Assembly (NCBI RefSeq): GCF_003319105.1
Contig: NZ_QOHH01000003.1
Location: 420,967 to 484,966, forward strand
From: Blastococcus sp. TF02-09
GTDB lineage: Bacteria > Actinomycetota > Actinomycetes > Mycobacteriales > Geodermatophilaceae
DNA length: 64,000 nucleotides
Direction of reading: 5' to 3'
Part shown: piece after piece, positions 16,008-23,741 of the stretch
Position numbering within the stretch: position 1 is the stretch's first letter
Layout: each line of letters starts with the position of its first letter
Program-made: the position numbers and the translations under genes
Notes under the pieces: model-generated
Seen by the model: only the letters and a program-made list of their open reading frames with translations
The model's database searches: none
Told to the model about the DNA's origin: nothing

Positions 16008-16976
16008 GTGACCGACTCGACCACCACCGCCCCCGCCCTCGGCGAGCTGCTGAAGGACGCCCCCACGAACTGGGGCAAGTGGGGTGCCGACGACGAGGTC
16101 GGCTCGCTCAACTACCTGGGCCCCGAACAGGTCCTCGCGGCGGTCCGGCTGGTCAGCGCGGGCAAGGTCTTCACCCTGCAGCGGCTCATCGGCGACCCGA
16201 AGGGCGACCCGGTGTGGCCCGGGCGCACACCCGCCGTCCGCACCCAGGTCCTCGACGAGAGCGACTGGGACGAGGGCGGCAAGGGCGCGGCGTTCCCGGG
16301 CGGGCTGCACTACGCCGACGACAAGATCGATGCCTATCTCCAGGGCTCCACGCAGTACGACGCCCTGGGCCACCTCTGGTACGACGGCAAGATCTGGAAC
16401 GGGTACGACGCGCGCACCACCGTCGGCGGCCTGGAGAAGGCGAGCGTCCAGCCGATCGCCGAGCGCGGCATCGTCGGCCGCGGGGTGCTCCTGGACATGG
16501 CACGCTTCCGCGGCCAGGAGACCCTCGACAAGGGCGAGACGTTCACCCACGAGGACCTGCAGGAGTGCGCGCGGGCCCAGGGCGTCGAGATCCAGGCGCG
16601 GGACATCCTGATCATCCGCACCAACTTCCTGCAGCTGTTCCACGAGCAGGGCGAGGCGTTCTACGAGGGCTTCAACGAGCCGGGCCTGGTGTACAGCCCC
16701 GAGCTCGTGCAGTGGTTCCAGGACATGGAGGTCCCCAACCTGGTCACCGACACCATCGCCAACGAGGTCACCTACGACCCCAACAACGGCGTCGCGCTGG
16801 TGCTGCACTGCGCCCTGATGCGCAACCTCGGCGTCACGCTGACCGAGATCGCCGACCTCGAGCGGCTGGCCGCCGACTGCGCGGAGGACGGGAAGTACGA
16901 GTTCCTCTACGTCGCCGCCCCGCTCAACGTGGCCAAGGCCGCTGGCACCCCGGTCAACCCCGTCGTCATCAAGTAG
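16008..16976 (+). CDS. cyclase-family (kynurenine formamidase-like) hydrolase
   Basis: A 322-residue metal-dependent hydrolase of the cyclase family, which includes kynurenine formamidase and isatin hydrolase. The signature region reads GSTQYDALGHLWYDG (about residues 115-129), the form found in the larger actinobacterial members. RGVLLDMARFRG and DILIIRTNF are further family blocks. The GTG at 16008 follows GGAGG. The acyl-CoA ligase starts seven bases after its stop, so the two are probably one transcript. The pathway is not clear; aromatic or cyclic imide degradation is possible. Confidence 0.82.
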   Translation: MTDSTTTAPALGELLKDAPTNWGKWGADDEVGSLNYLGPEQVLAAVRLVSAGKVFTLQRLIGDPKGDPVWPGRTPAVRTQVLDESDWDEGGKGAAFPGGLHYADDKIDAYLQGSTQYDALGHLWYDGKIWNGYDARTTVGGLEKASVQPIAERGIVGRGVLLDMARFRGQETLDKGETFTHEDLQECARAQGVEIQARDILIIRTNFLQLFHEQGEAFYEGFNEPGLVYSPELVQWFQDMEVPNLVTDTIANEVTYDPNNGVALVLHCALMRNLGVTLTEIADLERLAADCAEDGKYEFLYVAAPLNVAKAAGTPVNPVVIK

Positions 16977-16983
16977 GCGCCCG

Positions 16984-18630
16984 GTGAGCGACTACGACCA
17001 GCGTCCCTGGCTGGCGCGCTACGGGGACCAGCCGTCCGACTACGACATCGAGTTCGACGACGCCCTGGACATGTTCCGGGCCGGGGTGGCGAAGGACCCG
17101 TCCGCGGTCGCCCTGCGCTACTTCGACGGCGTGATCACCCGGCAGGAGCTGGACGAGCTCAGCGACGGGCTGGCCGCCGGGCTGCTCGCCAACGGGTTCT
17201 CCCCGGGCGACCGGCTGGCGGTCTACCTGCAGAACGTGCCGCAGTTCGTCATCTCCATGGTGGCCGCCTGGAAGGCCGGCGGCGTCATGGTGTCGATCAA
17301 CCCGATGAGCCGGGTGCGCGAGCTGTCCTACCTCCTCAAGGACTCCGGGGCGACGGTGCTGGTGTCGCTGGAGACGCTCTACGAGGAGATCGCGAGGGAC
17401 GTCGTCCCCGACACCGACGTGAAGCTGGTGCTCACCACCAGCGAGCTGGAGTTCCAGACGCGGAACGACGAGCGGCTCTTCGCCGGCATGGAGCGACGGC
17501 GCCACGAGGGGACGACGGACTTCACCGAGTTCGTCGCCGAGCACCGCGGCCAGACGCCGCCCCCGGTCGACCTGGGCCCGGACGACGTCGCCTTCCTGAC
17601 CTACACGTCGGGGACGACGGGGGTGCCCAAGGGCGCAATGAACACCCACCGGAACGTCGTCTTCACCGCACAGGTCTACCGGGACTGGACGCACGCCGGG
17701 CGGGACGGCGCGATCTTCGGGATCGCGCCGCTGTTCCACATCACCGGGCTGATCGGGCACATCGCGGTCAGCATGCTCGTGCCGGCGCCGCTGGTGCTCG
17801 CCTACCGGTTCGAGCCGCAGGTGGTGCTCGACGCCTTCCTCGAGCACCGGCCCGCGTTCACCATCGGCGCGATCACCGCGTTCAGCGCGCTGCTCAACGC
17901 GCCGGGCTTCACCAAGGACCACTTCGCCTCGTTCACGTCGGTCTACTCCGGCGGGGCGGCGATCTCGCCGACGGCCGAGAAGGGGTTCCTGCAGGCCACC
18001 GGCAAGCAGGTGCACAACGCCTACGGCCTGACCGAGACGACGTCGCCCATGACCGTCACGCCGTTCGGCTCGCCCTCCCCCGTCGACCCGACGTCCGGGG
18101 CGCTGTCGGTTGGGGTGCCGGCGCCGAACACGATCGTCCGGATCCAGGACGACGACGGGACGGACCTGCCGCAGGGCGAGATCGGCGAGATCGTCGCCGA
18201 CGGACCGCAGGTGGTCGCCGGCTACTGGGGCAAGCCCGAGGAGACCGCGGCCAACCTGCCCGGCGGGGCGCTCAAGAGCGGCGACGTGGGCTTCATGAAC
18301 CCCGACGGCTGGGTGTTCATCGTCGACCGCAAGAAGGACATGATCAACGCGTCGGGCTACAAGGTCTGGCCGCGCGAGGTGGAGGACGTCCTCGCCGAGC
18401 ACCCCGCCGTCCGGGAGTCCGCGGTGGTCGGCGTCCCTGACGAGAAGCGCGGTGAGACGGTCAAGGCCTTCGTCAGCCTGAGGCCCGGCGCCTCGGCCAC
18501 CGAGGAGGAGCTCATCGCGCACTGCAAGGAGCGGATGGCCGCCTACAAGTACCCGCGCTCGGTCGTCCTGCTCGAGGAGCTGCCGAAGACGGTCACCGGC
18601 AAGATCCTCCGCCGCGAGCTCAGGGGGTGA
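16984..18630 (+). CDS. AMP-dependent fatty-acid/aryl-CoA ligase
   Basis: A 548-residue ANL-superfamily ligase that activates a carboxylic acid as acyl-AMP and then acyl-CoA. The P-loop-like YTSGTTGVPKGAM (about residues 205-217), AYGLTETTSP (about 340) and the catalytic-lysine motif PKTVTGKILRRELRG at the C-terminus are intact. It starts with GTG seven bases after the cyclase-family gene. GTGA at its stop overlaps the next gene, suggesting a three-gene unit. Chain-length preference is not evident. Confidence 0.9.
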   Translation: MSDYDQRPWLARYGDQPSDYDIEFDDALDMFRAGVAKDPSAVALRYFDGVITRQELDELSDGLAAGLLANGFSPGDRLAVYLQNVPQFVISMVAAWKAGGVMVSINPMSRVRELSYLLKDSGATVLVSLETLYEEIARDVVPDTDVKLVLTTSELEFQTRNDERLFAGMERRRHEGTTDFTEFVAEHRGQTPPPVDLGPDDVAFLTYTSGTTGVPKGAMNTHRNVVFTAQVYRDWTHAGRDGAIFGIAPLFHITGLIGHIAVSMLVPAPLVLAYRFEPQVVLDAFLEHRPAFTIGAITAFSALLNAPGFTKDHFASFTSVYSGGAAISPTAEKGFLQATGKQVHNAYGLTETTSPMTVTPFGSPSPVDPTSGALSVGVPAPNTIVRIQDDDGTDLPQGEIGEIVADGPQVVAGYWGKPEETAANLPGGALKSGDVGFMNPDGWVFIVDRKKDMINASGYKVWPREVEDVLAEHPAVRESAVVGVPDEKRGETVKAFVSLRPGASATEEELIAHCKERMAAYKYPRSVVLLEELPKTVTGKILRRELRG

Positions 18631-19466
18631 CCAGGGAAGCACCCGACGAGTTCACCCGGTTCACGGCCGCGGTCCAGGACGTCGCCCACGGCCTCCTCTG
18701 GCTCCGCAGTTCTCTCGACGAGTGGCGCCAGCAGGTGGTGACGCAGTACGAGGCGGATGCACTGCGGCGGATGTGGGTGCTCGCCGATCACGTGGATGGA
18801 CTCGTGACCATGGCCCGCGCGAACCCACATGTCCTGCCGCCCGCATTCGCGGCGGGCCGCAGCGCCTTCGAGACGGGGCTCATGACCCATTGGCTGCTGG
18901 TCGGCCAGGCCGCCCCGGGCCACCTGGCCGTACGGGGAGAAACAGAAATCCGGCACCTGCAACTGCTCGAGTCCGACGCGCGCTGGGCTGACGGCCTCAC
19001 CGACCGGCTACGGACGTGGGAGCTACGCGCTGGGCGGTGGAGCTCCCTCGCGCAGGAACGGTGGGACCGGCTCACCCGCGTCCGGAAGGCCTATGGCCGG
19101 GGAGACCAGGACGAGCGGTTGCCTCGTCCGCCCAGCGTCGTCTCCGTGCTCCGAGACCTCGACCTGGAACGGCTGTACTGGGGTTACATGGTCTCCTCCC
19201 AATGGGTGCACGGAACGACCATGGGCGCCACGGAGCTGGATCCCTTTCGCCCTGGCGCAGGGCCGCCCGGCTTCGGCGAGTGGTACCTGCCGATGAACCT
19301 CGGCGTCTGGGGCCTGGTACTCGCCGCCCGAGGCTTTGCCCGCAGGCCTGACGGGCCAGGCCTCGCCCTTCTGCATCGCACACCCGTCGGAGACGCGCAG
19401 GCCGCTGTCGACGTGTTCCACGAGCTCTCCAGCGAGGAGTGGGTCCGCCATCCGGATTGGAAGTAG
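18627..19466 (+). CDS. hypothetical protein, all-helical (possibly DUF5677-like)
   Basis: A 279-residue protein of unknown function, predominantly helical with no signal peptide or membrane segment. The segment around residues 50-100 (FAAGRSAFETGLMTHWLLVG) recalls DUF5677/HEPN-like helical bundles, but this is only resemblance. RWSSLAQERWDRLTRVRK and QWVHGTTMGATELDPF are other notable stretches. The GTG start overlaps the ligase stop by GTGA, so it is translationally coupled to it. Codon use is slightly less GC-biased than its neighbours, hinting at later acquisition. Confidence 0.65.
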   Translation: MTREAPDEFTRFTAAVQDVAHGLLWLRSSLDEWRQQVVTQYEADALRRMWVLADHVDGLVTMARANPHVLPPAFAAGRSAFETGLMTHWLLVGQAAPGHLAVRGETEIRHLQLLESDARWADGLTDRLRTWELRAGRWSSLAQERWDRLTRVRKAYGRGDQDERLPRPPSVVSVLRDLDLERLYWGYMVSSQWVHGTTMGATELDPFRPGAGPPGFGEWYLPMNLGVWGLVLAARGFARRPDGPGLALLHRTPVGDAQAAVDVFHELSSEEWVRHPDWK

Positions 19467-19531
19467 CCCTCCGATGCCCCCCATGCGTCACAACGCACCT
19501 CGTCGGCGAGATGCACGACAGGCTCCCCGCC

Positions 19532-19650
19532 ATGACCGCCGCCGCACCGGAGCACTTGCTGCCCGGCGACATCGCCGTGGAGCAGGAGACCGCCGCGAGG
19601 TGAAGACATATCTGAAGGCGCAGCGCGAACCTGAGAGCGGCGAATCCTGA
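19532..19650 (+). pseudogene. decayed copy of a small acidic protein gene
   Basis: The frame from ATG 19532 encodes a stretch with DIAVEQET, nearly identical to DIALEQET in the small intact gene at 22568-22702, then stops at TGA after ETAAR. The homology resumes in another frame as LKAQREPE (intact copy: LEAQSEPE), ending at 19650. One or two indels therefore separate the halves. It lies 28 bp before the Ser/Thr kinase gene. Confidence 0.6.
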
Positions 19651-19677
19651 CCGACGTCACCGGGTACGGACGCGCCC

Positions 19678-20856
19678 ATGAGCGCTGACACAGGACCCCA
19701 GACACGGGTCGTCGCCGGCCGGTACGCGCTCGGGGAGGTGCTCGGCCGGGGCGGCATGGGCACCGTGTGGCTGGCGACCGACCGCGTCCTCGAACGCCAG
19801 GTGGCGGTCAAGGAGGTCACCTTCCCGCTGCACGTCACCGAGGAGGAGCGCGCCGTCCTGCGCGAGCGCACGATGCGCGAGGCGCGCGCGGCCGGACGGC
19901 TCGAGCACCCGCACGTCACGACCGTCTACGACGTCGTCGAGGAAGGCGGCATGCCCTGGCTGGTGATGAAGCACGTCGCCGCCCGCAGCCTCCAGCAGGT
20001 CATCGAGGCGGAGGGACCGCTGCCGCCGGCCGAGGTGGCCCGCATCGGGCTGCACGTGCTCGAGGCGCTCGTCGCCGCGCACGCGCTCGGGATCGTGCAC
20101 CGGGACGTGAAGCCGGCCAACGTCCTGGTCGGACCGGACGGATCCGGCTGCCTCACCGACTTCGGGATCGCCACCACCACCGGCGATCGCGGTCTGACGT
20201 CCGGCGGCGCCCTGATCGGCTCGCCGTCCTACATGGCCCCCGAGCGGGCGCACGGTGACGAGCCGCACCCGGCGGCCGACCTGTGGTCGCTGGGCGCCAC
20301 CCTCTACGCGGCGGTGGAGGGCCGCCCACCCTTCGACGGCGGCGACTCGATGGCCACGTTGATGAGTGTCGTCTCCGAGCCACCGGCGCCGATGCTGCGC
20401 GCCGGACCGCTCGAGCCGGTGCTGCGCGGCCTGCTGACGAAGGATCCCGGCCAGCGCAGCACCGCGGCCGTCGCCCGGTCCCAGCTCGCCACGGTGGCGG
20501 CCGGGAACGCGCCGGCCGCTCCTCCCCCGCCGTCGGCACCCGGTCCCATCGCCGGCGACCGGGTGGAGCGGATCGACGCGGCCGACCTGCTGGCCCTGGC
20601 GTCGGCGTCCCGCGCGCTCCTGGGCTCGGTGGCCCGCGACGCCCGCGACCACGCCCGGCACCTCCGCGGCAGCCGGCGCGAGCGCAGGGAGCCCCGTCCC
20701 GCGGTGCAGAAAGCCCCGCCCGCTCCCCCGACCCGCAGGAAGCCCCGGTTCCGGTTCAAGCGCCGCTGGGTCGTCGTCCCGGTCGTGACCACCGTGCTGG
20801 TGCTGCTGCTCCTGGTCATCGGCGTGGTGCTCGCCCTCGGCGCCCTGCTCGCCTAA
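19678..20856 (+). CDS. Ser/Thr protein kinase (PknB-like)
   Basis: A 392-residue Hanks-type kinase that phosphorylates Ser/Thr on target proteins. The cytoplasmic kinase domain (about residues 12-270) has all core motifs: GRGGMGTVW glycine loop, VAVKEV lysine, HRDVKPANVL catalytic loop, DFGIA and the APE motif in YMAPERA. A Pro/Arg-rich linker follows, then one transmembrane helix at the extreme C-terminus (VVVPVVTTVLVLLLLVIGVV) with no extracellular sensor, unlike PASTA-containing PknB. The start is ATG 19678. It is convergent with the methyltransferase-family gene. Confidence 0.93.
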   Translation: MSADTGPQTRVVAGRYALGEVLGRGGMGTVWLATDRVLERQVAVKEVTFPLHVTEEERAVLRERTMREARAAGRLEHPHVTTVYDVVEEGGMPWLVMKHVAARSLQQVIEAEGPLPPAEVARIGLHVLEALVAAHALGIVHRDVKPANVLVGPDGSGCLTDFGIATTTGDRGLTSGGALIGSPSYMAPERAHGDEPHPAADLWSLGATLYAAVEGRPPFDGGDSMATLMSVVSEPPAPMLRAGPLEPVLRGLLTKDPGQRSTAAVARSQLATVAAGNAPAAPPPPSAPGPIAGDRVERIDAADLLALASASRALLGSVARDARDHARHLRGSRRERREPRPAVQKAPPAPPTRRKPRFRFKRRWVVVPVVTTVLVLLLLVIGVVLALGALLA

Positions 20857-20857
20857 G

Positions 20858-21445
20858 TCAGCCGATCCCCGGCACGAACCGGCCCGTCGAGGCGGAGTAG
20901 TCGCGGTAGGCGTCCCCGTGGACAGCGCGCAGGTACGGCTCCTCCACGGCGCGCACCTGGAGCTGCACCGCGACGACGAGCGCCACCAGGGCGACCGCGC
21001 TCACCCAGGTCGGGACCATCAGCACGATCCCGAGCTGGGCGACCACCATCGTGGTGAAGATCGGGTTGCGGACGTGGGCGAACACCCCGGAGGTCACCAG
21101 GTCGGTGCGCTCGCCGGTGTCGACGCCGATCCGCCAGGACTCGCCCATCCCGGTCTGGGCCGCGAGCGTCGCGGCGAACCCGACCAGCGCCAGCACGAGG
21201 CCGGCTACCTGGACCCCGAGGGGCGGGTCCGCCGGCACGACGTCGGCCACCGCGAGCAGCGGCCCGGCGAGGCCCAGGACGATCGCGACGACGAACAGCA
21301 CGCCACCCCACCACCCCGCGTCGGCCGGCGTCCCGGAGATGCCGCGGAAGCCCGCCGAGCCGGTGCGGCGCAGCTGCAGCCACGAGCGGACGCCGAACAG
21401 GACGACCAGCGCGCCGACGTACAGGACCAGGGCGGCGACGGTCAT
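20858..21445 (-). CDS. isoprenylcysteine carboxyl methyltransferase-family membrane protein
   Basis: A 195-residue membrane protein of the ICMT/PEMT-like methyltransferase family. About five hydrophobic segments are followed by the SAM-binding region SGVFAHVRNPIFTTM and the C-terminal EEPYLRAVHGDAYRDYSAST, both diagnostic of the family. The ATG start at 21445 overlaps the ArsR stop by ATGA, so it is co-expressed with a metal-type repressor. Prokaryotic members have no known prenyl-cysteine substrate; the ArsR partner suggests a stress or metal-linked role. Confidence 0.82.
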   Translation of the reverse strand: MTVAALVLYVGALVVLFGVRSWLQLRRTGSAGFRGISGTPADAGWWGGVLFVVAIVLGLAGPLLAVADVVPADPPLGVQVAGLVLALVGFAATLAAQTGMGESWRIGVDTGERTDLVTSGVFAHVRNPIFTTMVVAQLGIVLMVPTWVSAVALVALVVAVQLQVRAVEEPYLRAVHGDAYRDYSASTGRFVPGIG

Positions 21446-21816
21446 CGGGCCGCCGCCTCGCCGTAGGTCGGGCACAGCGCCACCGCGTCGCCGGTGGCGG
21501 CCAGCAGCCGCTCCGCGGACGCCAGGAGCTCCATGAGCTCCGCGGAGTGCGCCAGCGACCACATCGAGGCCCGGCCCTGCGGCCGCGAGGAGACCAGGCC
21601 GCAGTCGCGCAGGCAGGCGAGGTGGGCGGACACCGTGGACTGCGCCAGCCCCAGGTGCGCGGTGAGGTCGACGACCTTGTGCTCACCCGCCGCCAGGTGC
21701 CGCAGGATCGCCAGCCGGGTCGGATCACCGAGGCTGCGGAACATGCACGCGGCCGCGGACATCGCCGCCGGCTCGTCCACCCGCACCTCGGGCGCGCTCA
21801 GACCATTCATCGTCAT
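21442..21816 (-). CDS. ArsR/SmtB-family metal-responsive repressor (CmtR/CadC-like)
   Basis: A 124-residue winged-helix repressor. The DNA-reading helix lies in LGLAQSTVSAHLACLRDCGLV. That segment holds CxxxC like the CLRGC metal site of mycobacterial CmtR, a Cd/Pb sensor. Further Cys occur near the N-terminus (ACMFRSLGDPTRLAIL) and the C-terminus (ALCPTYGE), so a thiolate-rich soft-metal site is plausible. It is encoded directly upstream of, and overlapping, the methyltransferase-family gene. ATG 21816 is preceded by TATCAT about seven bases upstream, which would make the mRNA leaderless. Confidence 0.85.
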   Translation of the reverse strand: MTMNGLSAPEVRVDEPAAMSAAACMFRSLGDPTRLAILRHLAAGEHKVVDLTAHLGLAQSTVSAHLACLRDCGLVSSRPQGRASMWSLAHSAELMELLASAERLLAATGDAVALCPTYGEAAAR

Positions 21817-21861
21817 GCGGCGATGATAGCCACGACTACCGGCGCTATGGAAGAGGATGAC

Positions 21862-21906
21862 AAGCACGCTTGACACGGGGGTCAGCAGTTAAGCACGCTT
21901 GACACG
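21862..21906. repeat. two 16-bp direct repeats, each near-palindromic; candidate operators
   Basis: AAGCACGCTTGACACG occurs exactly at 21862-21877 and 21891-21906 (29 bp between starts) in the intergenic space between the divergent arsR and XRE genes. Each copy sits in a near-palindrome (GTTAAGC-AC-GCTTGAC for the right copy, GACAAGC-AC-GCTTGAC for the left). The right copy ends at the base before the XRE ATG. Autoregulation by the XRE protein is most likely; ArsR binding is the alternative. Confidence 0.65.
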
Positions 21907-22098
21907 ATGGACAACGACGTCAGGGCGCTGCGCACCGCCGCCGGCCTCTCGCAGCGCGAGCTCGCCGAGACGCTCGCGGTCTCCCGGCAGACGGTGAACT
22001 CCATCGAGACCGGCCGCTACGACCCCTCGCTGCCCCTGGCCATCGCCATCGCCCGGCACTTCGCCCGCCCCGTCGAGGAGATCTTCCATGTCGACTGA
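21907..22098 (+). CDS. small XRE-family HTH regulator
   Basis: A 63-residue DNA-binding protein consisting almost entirely of a Cro/CI-type helix-turn-helix: LRTAAGLSQRELAETLAVSR followed by QTVNSIETGRYDPSL. It resembles the small YozG-like regulators that are paired with a membrane protein. The ATG at 21907 directly follows the second 16-bp repeat and has no Shine-Dalgarno sequence, so leaderless translation is likely. The stop lies 11 bp inside the next gene, implying coupling. Confidence 0.9.
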   Translation: MDNDVRALRTAAGLSQRELAETLAVSRQTVNSIETGRYDPSLPLAIAIARHFARPVEEIFHVD

Positions 22099-22516
22099 CC
22101 GACCCTCCGCCACGCAGGTCGCCACCTCCCTGCTGGTCCTCGGCGGCACCCTCGCGGTCGTGCTCACCCTCGGGCTGCTGCTGCGTGAGCACGGACCGGG
22201 CAACATGGGCAACGGGCTCCTCCAGGGCGCCGCCGTCGGCCTGGTGCTCGCCGCGGTCATGGGCTGGCGCCTGGTCCGGCGGCCCGACCGGGTCACGACG
22301 TTCGAGCGGGCGTGGAGCCAGACCGGCGACGAGCGCGACGACGCCGTCCTCACCCGGGCGCTGGCCGTGCTCGGCCTGGCCTCGTTCCCGCTCACCGCCG
22401 CCGCGGCGATCGCGGTGGCCTTCGGCGCCTCCGTCGAGATGAGCCTGGCCCTGCTGCTGTTCGCCGAGCTCGGGGTCGGTGCCGCAGCCTTCGCGGTGGT
22501 CGCCCGGCGCAGCTGA
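22088..22516 (+). CDS. small membrane protein paired with XRE regulator (DUF2178-like)
   Basis: A 142-residue protein with four hydrophobic segments (about residues 10-30, 42-60, 90-110, 115-138). The central soluble stretch FERAWSQTGDERDD resembles the DER motif of DUF2178-type proteins that commonly follow small XRE regulators. The ATG at 22088 overlaps the regulator's 3' end by 11 bp. Its role is unknown; such pairs may respond to membrane or antimicrobial stress. Confidence 0.7.
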   Translation: MSTDRPSATQVATSLLVLGGTLAVVLTLGLLLREHGPGNMGNGLLQGAAVGLVLAAVMGWRLVRRPDRVTTFERAWSQTGDERDDAVLTRALAVLGLASFPLTAAAAIAVAFGASVEMSLALLLFAELGVGAAAFAVVARRS

Positions 22517-22567
22517 CCGGCCGGCGTTCGCCGTGCTGACGACGCTGTCCTGGGTCAAGGTGAGGTC

Positions 22568-22702
22568 ATGACGACTCCCGAGCCCCAGCCCCGCGACATC
22601 GCCCTCGAGCAGGAGACCCCGGAGCAGGCCGCCGACCTCGAGGCGCAGAGCGAGCCGGAGGGCACCACGGACGAGGCCGTCGGCGGCGCCCACCCCTCCT
22701 GA
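22568..22702 (+). CDS. small acidic protein, unknown function
   Basis: A 44-residue, strongly acidic protein rich in Glu, Gln, Pro and Ala, with no membrane segment. ATG 22568 has a purine-rich AAGGTGAGG upstream. The core DIALEQET recurs in the broken copy at 19532-19650, which supports a real protein family. The K+ channel gene ends two bases after it on the other strand. Confidence 0.6.
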   Translation: MTTPEPQPRDIALEQETPEQAADLEAQSEPEGTTDEAVGGAHPS

Positions 22703-22704
22703 GG

Positions 22705-23730
22705 TCAGGCGCCCAGCCGCGCCCCGTCGATCCGGCCGGCAGCCACGTAGTACAGCGTGCTGCCGGCCGGCACCGGCTCGTCCCACGGCGGGCTGACCCG
22801 CAGGCCCGCCTCGCCGCGCAACGCCAGCACGGTCGCCCCGAACGTGCGGCCGAAGAACGTCTGGCACTCGCCGAAGGTGGCGTGGCCGAACCCCGCCGGC
22901 ACCCGCACCGAGTAGGTGTTGCCGTGCCCGCTGCTGCTCATCAGGTCGTTGTAGACCTGGGTGATCCCCGGGTCGGTCGCCTCCTCGGTGAGCAGGAAGG
23001 GCATGTGCCACTGCACCACCTGCACGCCGGGGTTGACGTAGCGCAGGCTCTCCTGGCGGCCGAGGTCCCGGACGGCGGCGACCAGGTGGACGGCGGGATG
23101 GGCGTGGTCGACGGCCACCGCGATCGCCAGGGTCTCGTTGTCGTCCCGGCCGTCGATCACGACCGTCCGCGCGCGGTCGACGCAGGCGCGGACCATCACG
23201 TCCTCCCGGGTCAGGTCACCGCGGACGTAGTGCACGGCCGGCTCGTCGGGCACCGGGTTCTCGGCGACGTCGTCCCAGGCGCAGAGGACCACCTGGTTGC
23301 GGCCCTCGGCGGTCAGCTCCGCGATGATCCGCTGGGTGCGGCCGGGCCAGTAGCCAATCAGCACCACGTGCTCGGACAGGTCCAGCGCGACCACTCCTCT
23401 CGTGCGACGCCCGCGGACTGACTGCAGGGCGTCGGCCAACTGGGTGAACAGCAGCGTGAGGGTGACGATCCCGCCGACGACGACCAGCGAGCCGACGATC
23501 CGTCCGCCGGTCGAGACGGGGAAGACGTCGCCGTAGCCGACCGTCGCCGACGTGATGACGAAGTACCACCAGTAGGTGTCCGGCCGGACGATCTCGCTGC
23601 CGGGAGGCTCGACCAGCGCCATGGCCAGCCAGCTGGTGACGAAGACCAGCGCGGCGACGCTCAGCGGCAGCCGCCACCCGTGCAGCCGCAGCCGCGCGAA
23701 GCGCGACAGGCGCTGGATCAGGAAGTACAC
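22705..23730 (-). CDS. potassium channel with RCK/TrkA-N domains
   Basis: A 341-residue two-TM potassium channel of the MthK/Kch type. TM1 is LPLSVAALVFVTSWLAMALV, the pore loop carries the selectivity filter ATVGYGDVFP (about residue 75), and TM2 is SLVVVGGIVTLTLLFTQLA. The cytoplasmic part begins with VVLIGYWPGRTQRIIAEL, a Rossmann-like TrkA-N/RCK domain, followed by a second nucleotide-binding-like half, so gating by a ligand is likely. GTG at 23730 was chosen because upstream sequence lies in the glycerate kinase gene, whose stop is 11 bp away. Confidence 0.87.
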   Translation of the reverse strand: MYFLIQRLSRFARLRLHGWRLPLSVAALVFVTSWLAMALVEPPGSEIVRPDTYWWYFVITSATVGYGDVFPVSTGGRIVGSLVVVGGIVTLTLLFTQLADALQSVRGRRTRGVVALDLSEHVVLIGYWPGRTQRIIAELTAEGRNQVVLCAWDDVAENPVPDEPAVHYVRGDLTREDVMVRACVDRARTVVIDGRDDNETLAIAVAVDHAHPAVHLVAAVRDLGRQESLRYVNPGVQVVQWHMPFLLTEEATDPGITQVYNDLMSSSGHGNTYSVRVPAGFGHATFGECQTFFGRTFGATVLALRGEAGLRVSPPWDEPVPAGSTLYYVAAGRIDGARLGA

Positions 23731-23741
23731 CGGTGGCCCCG

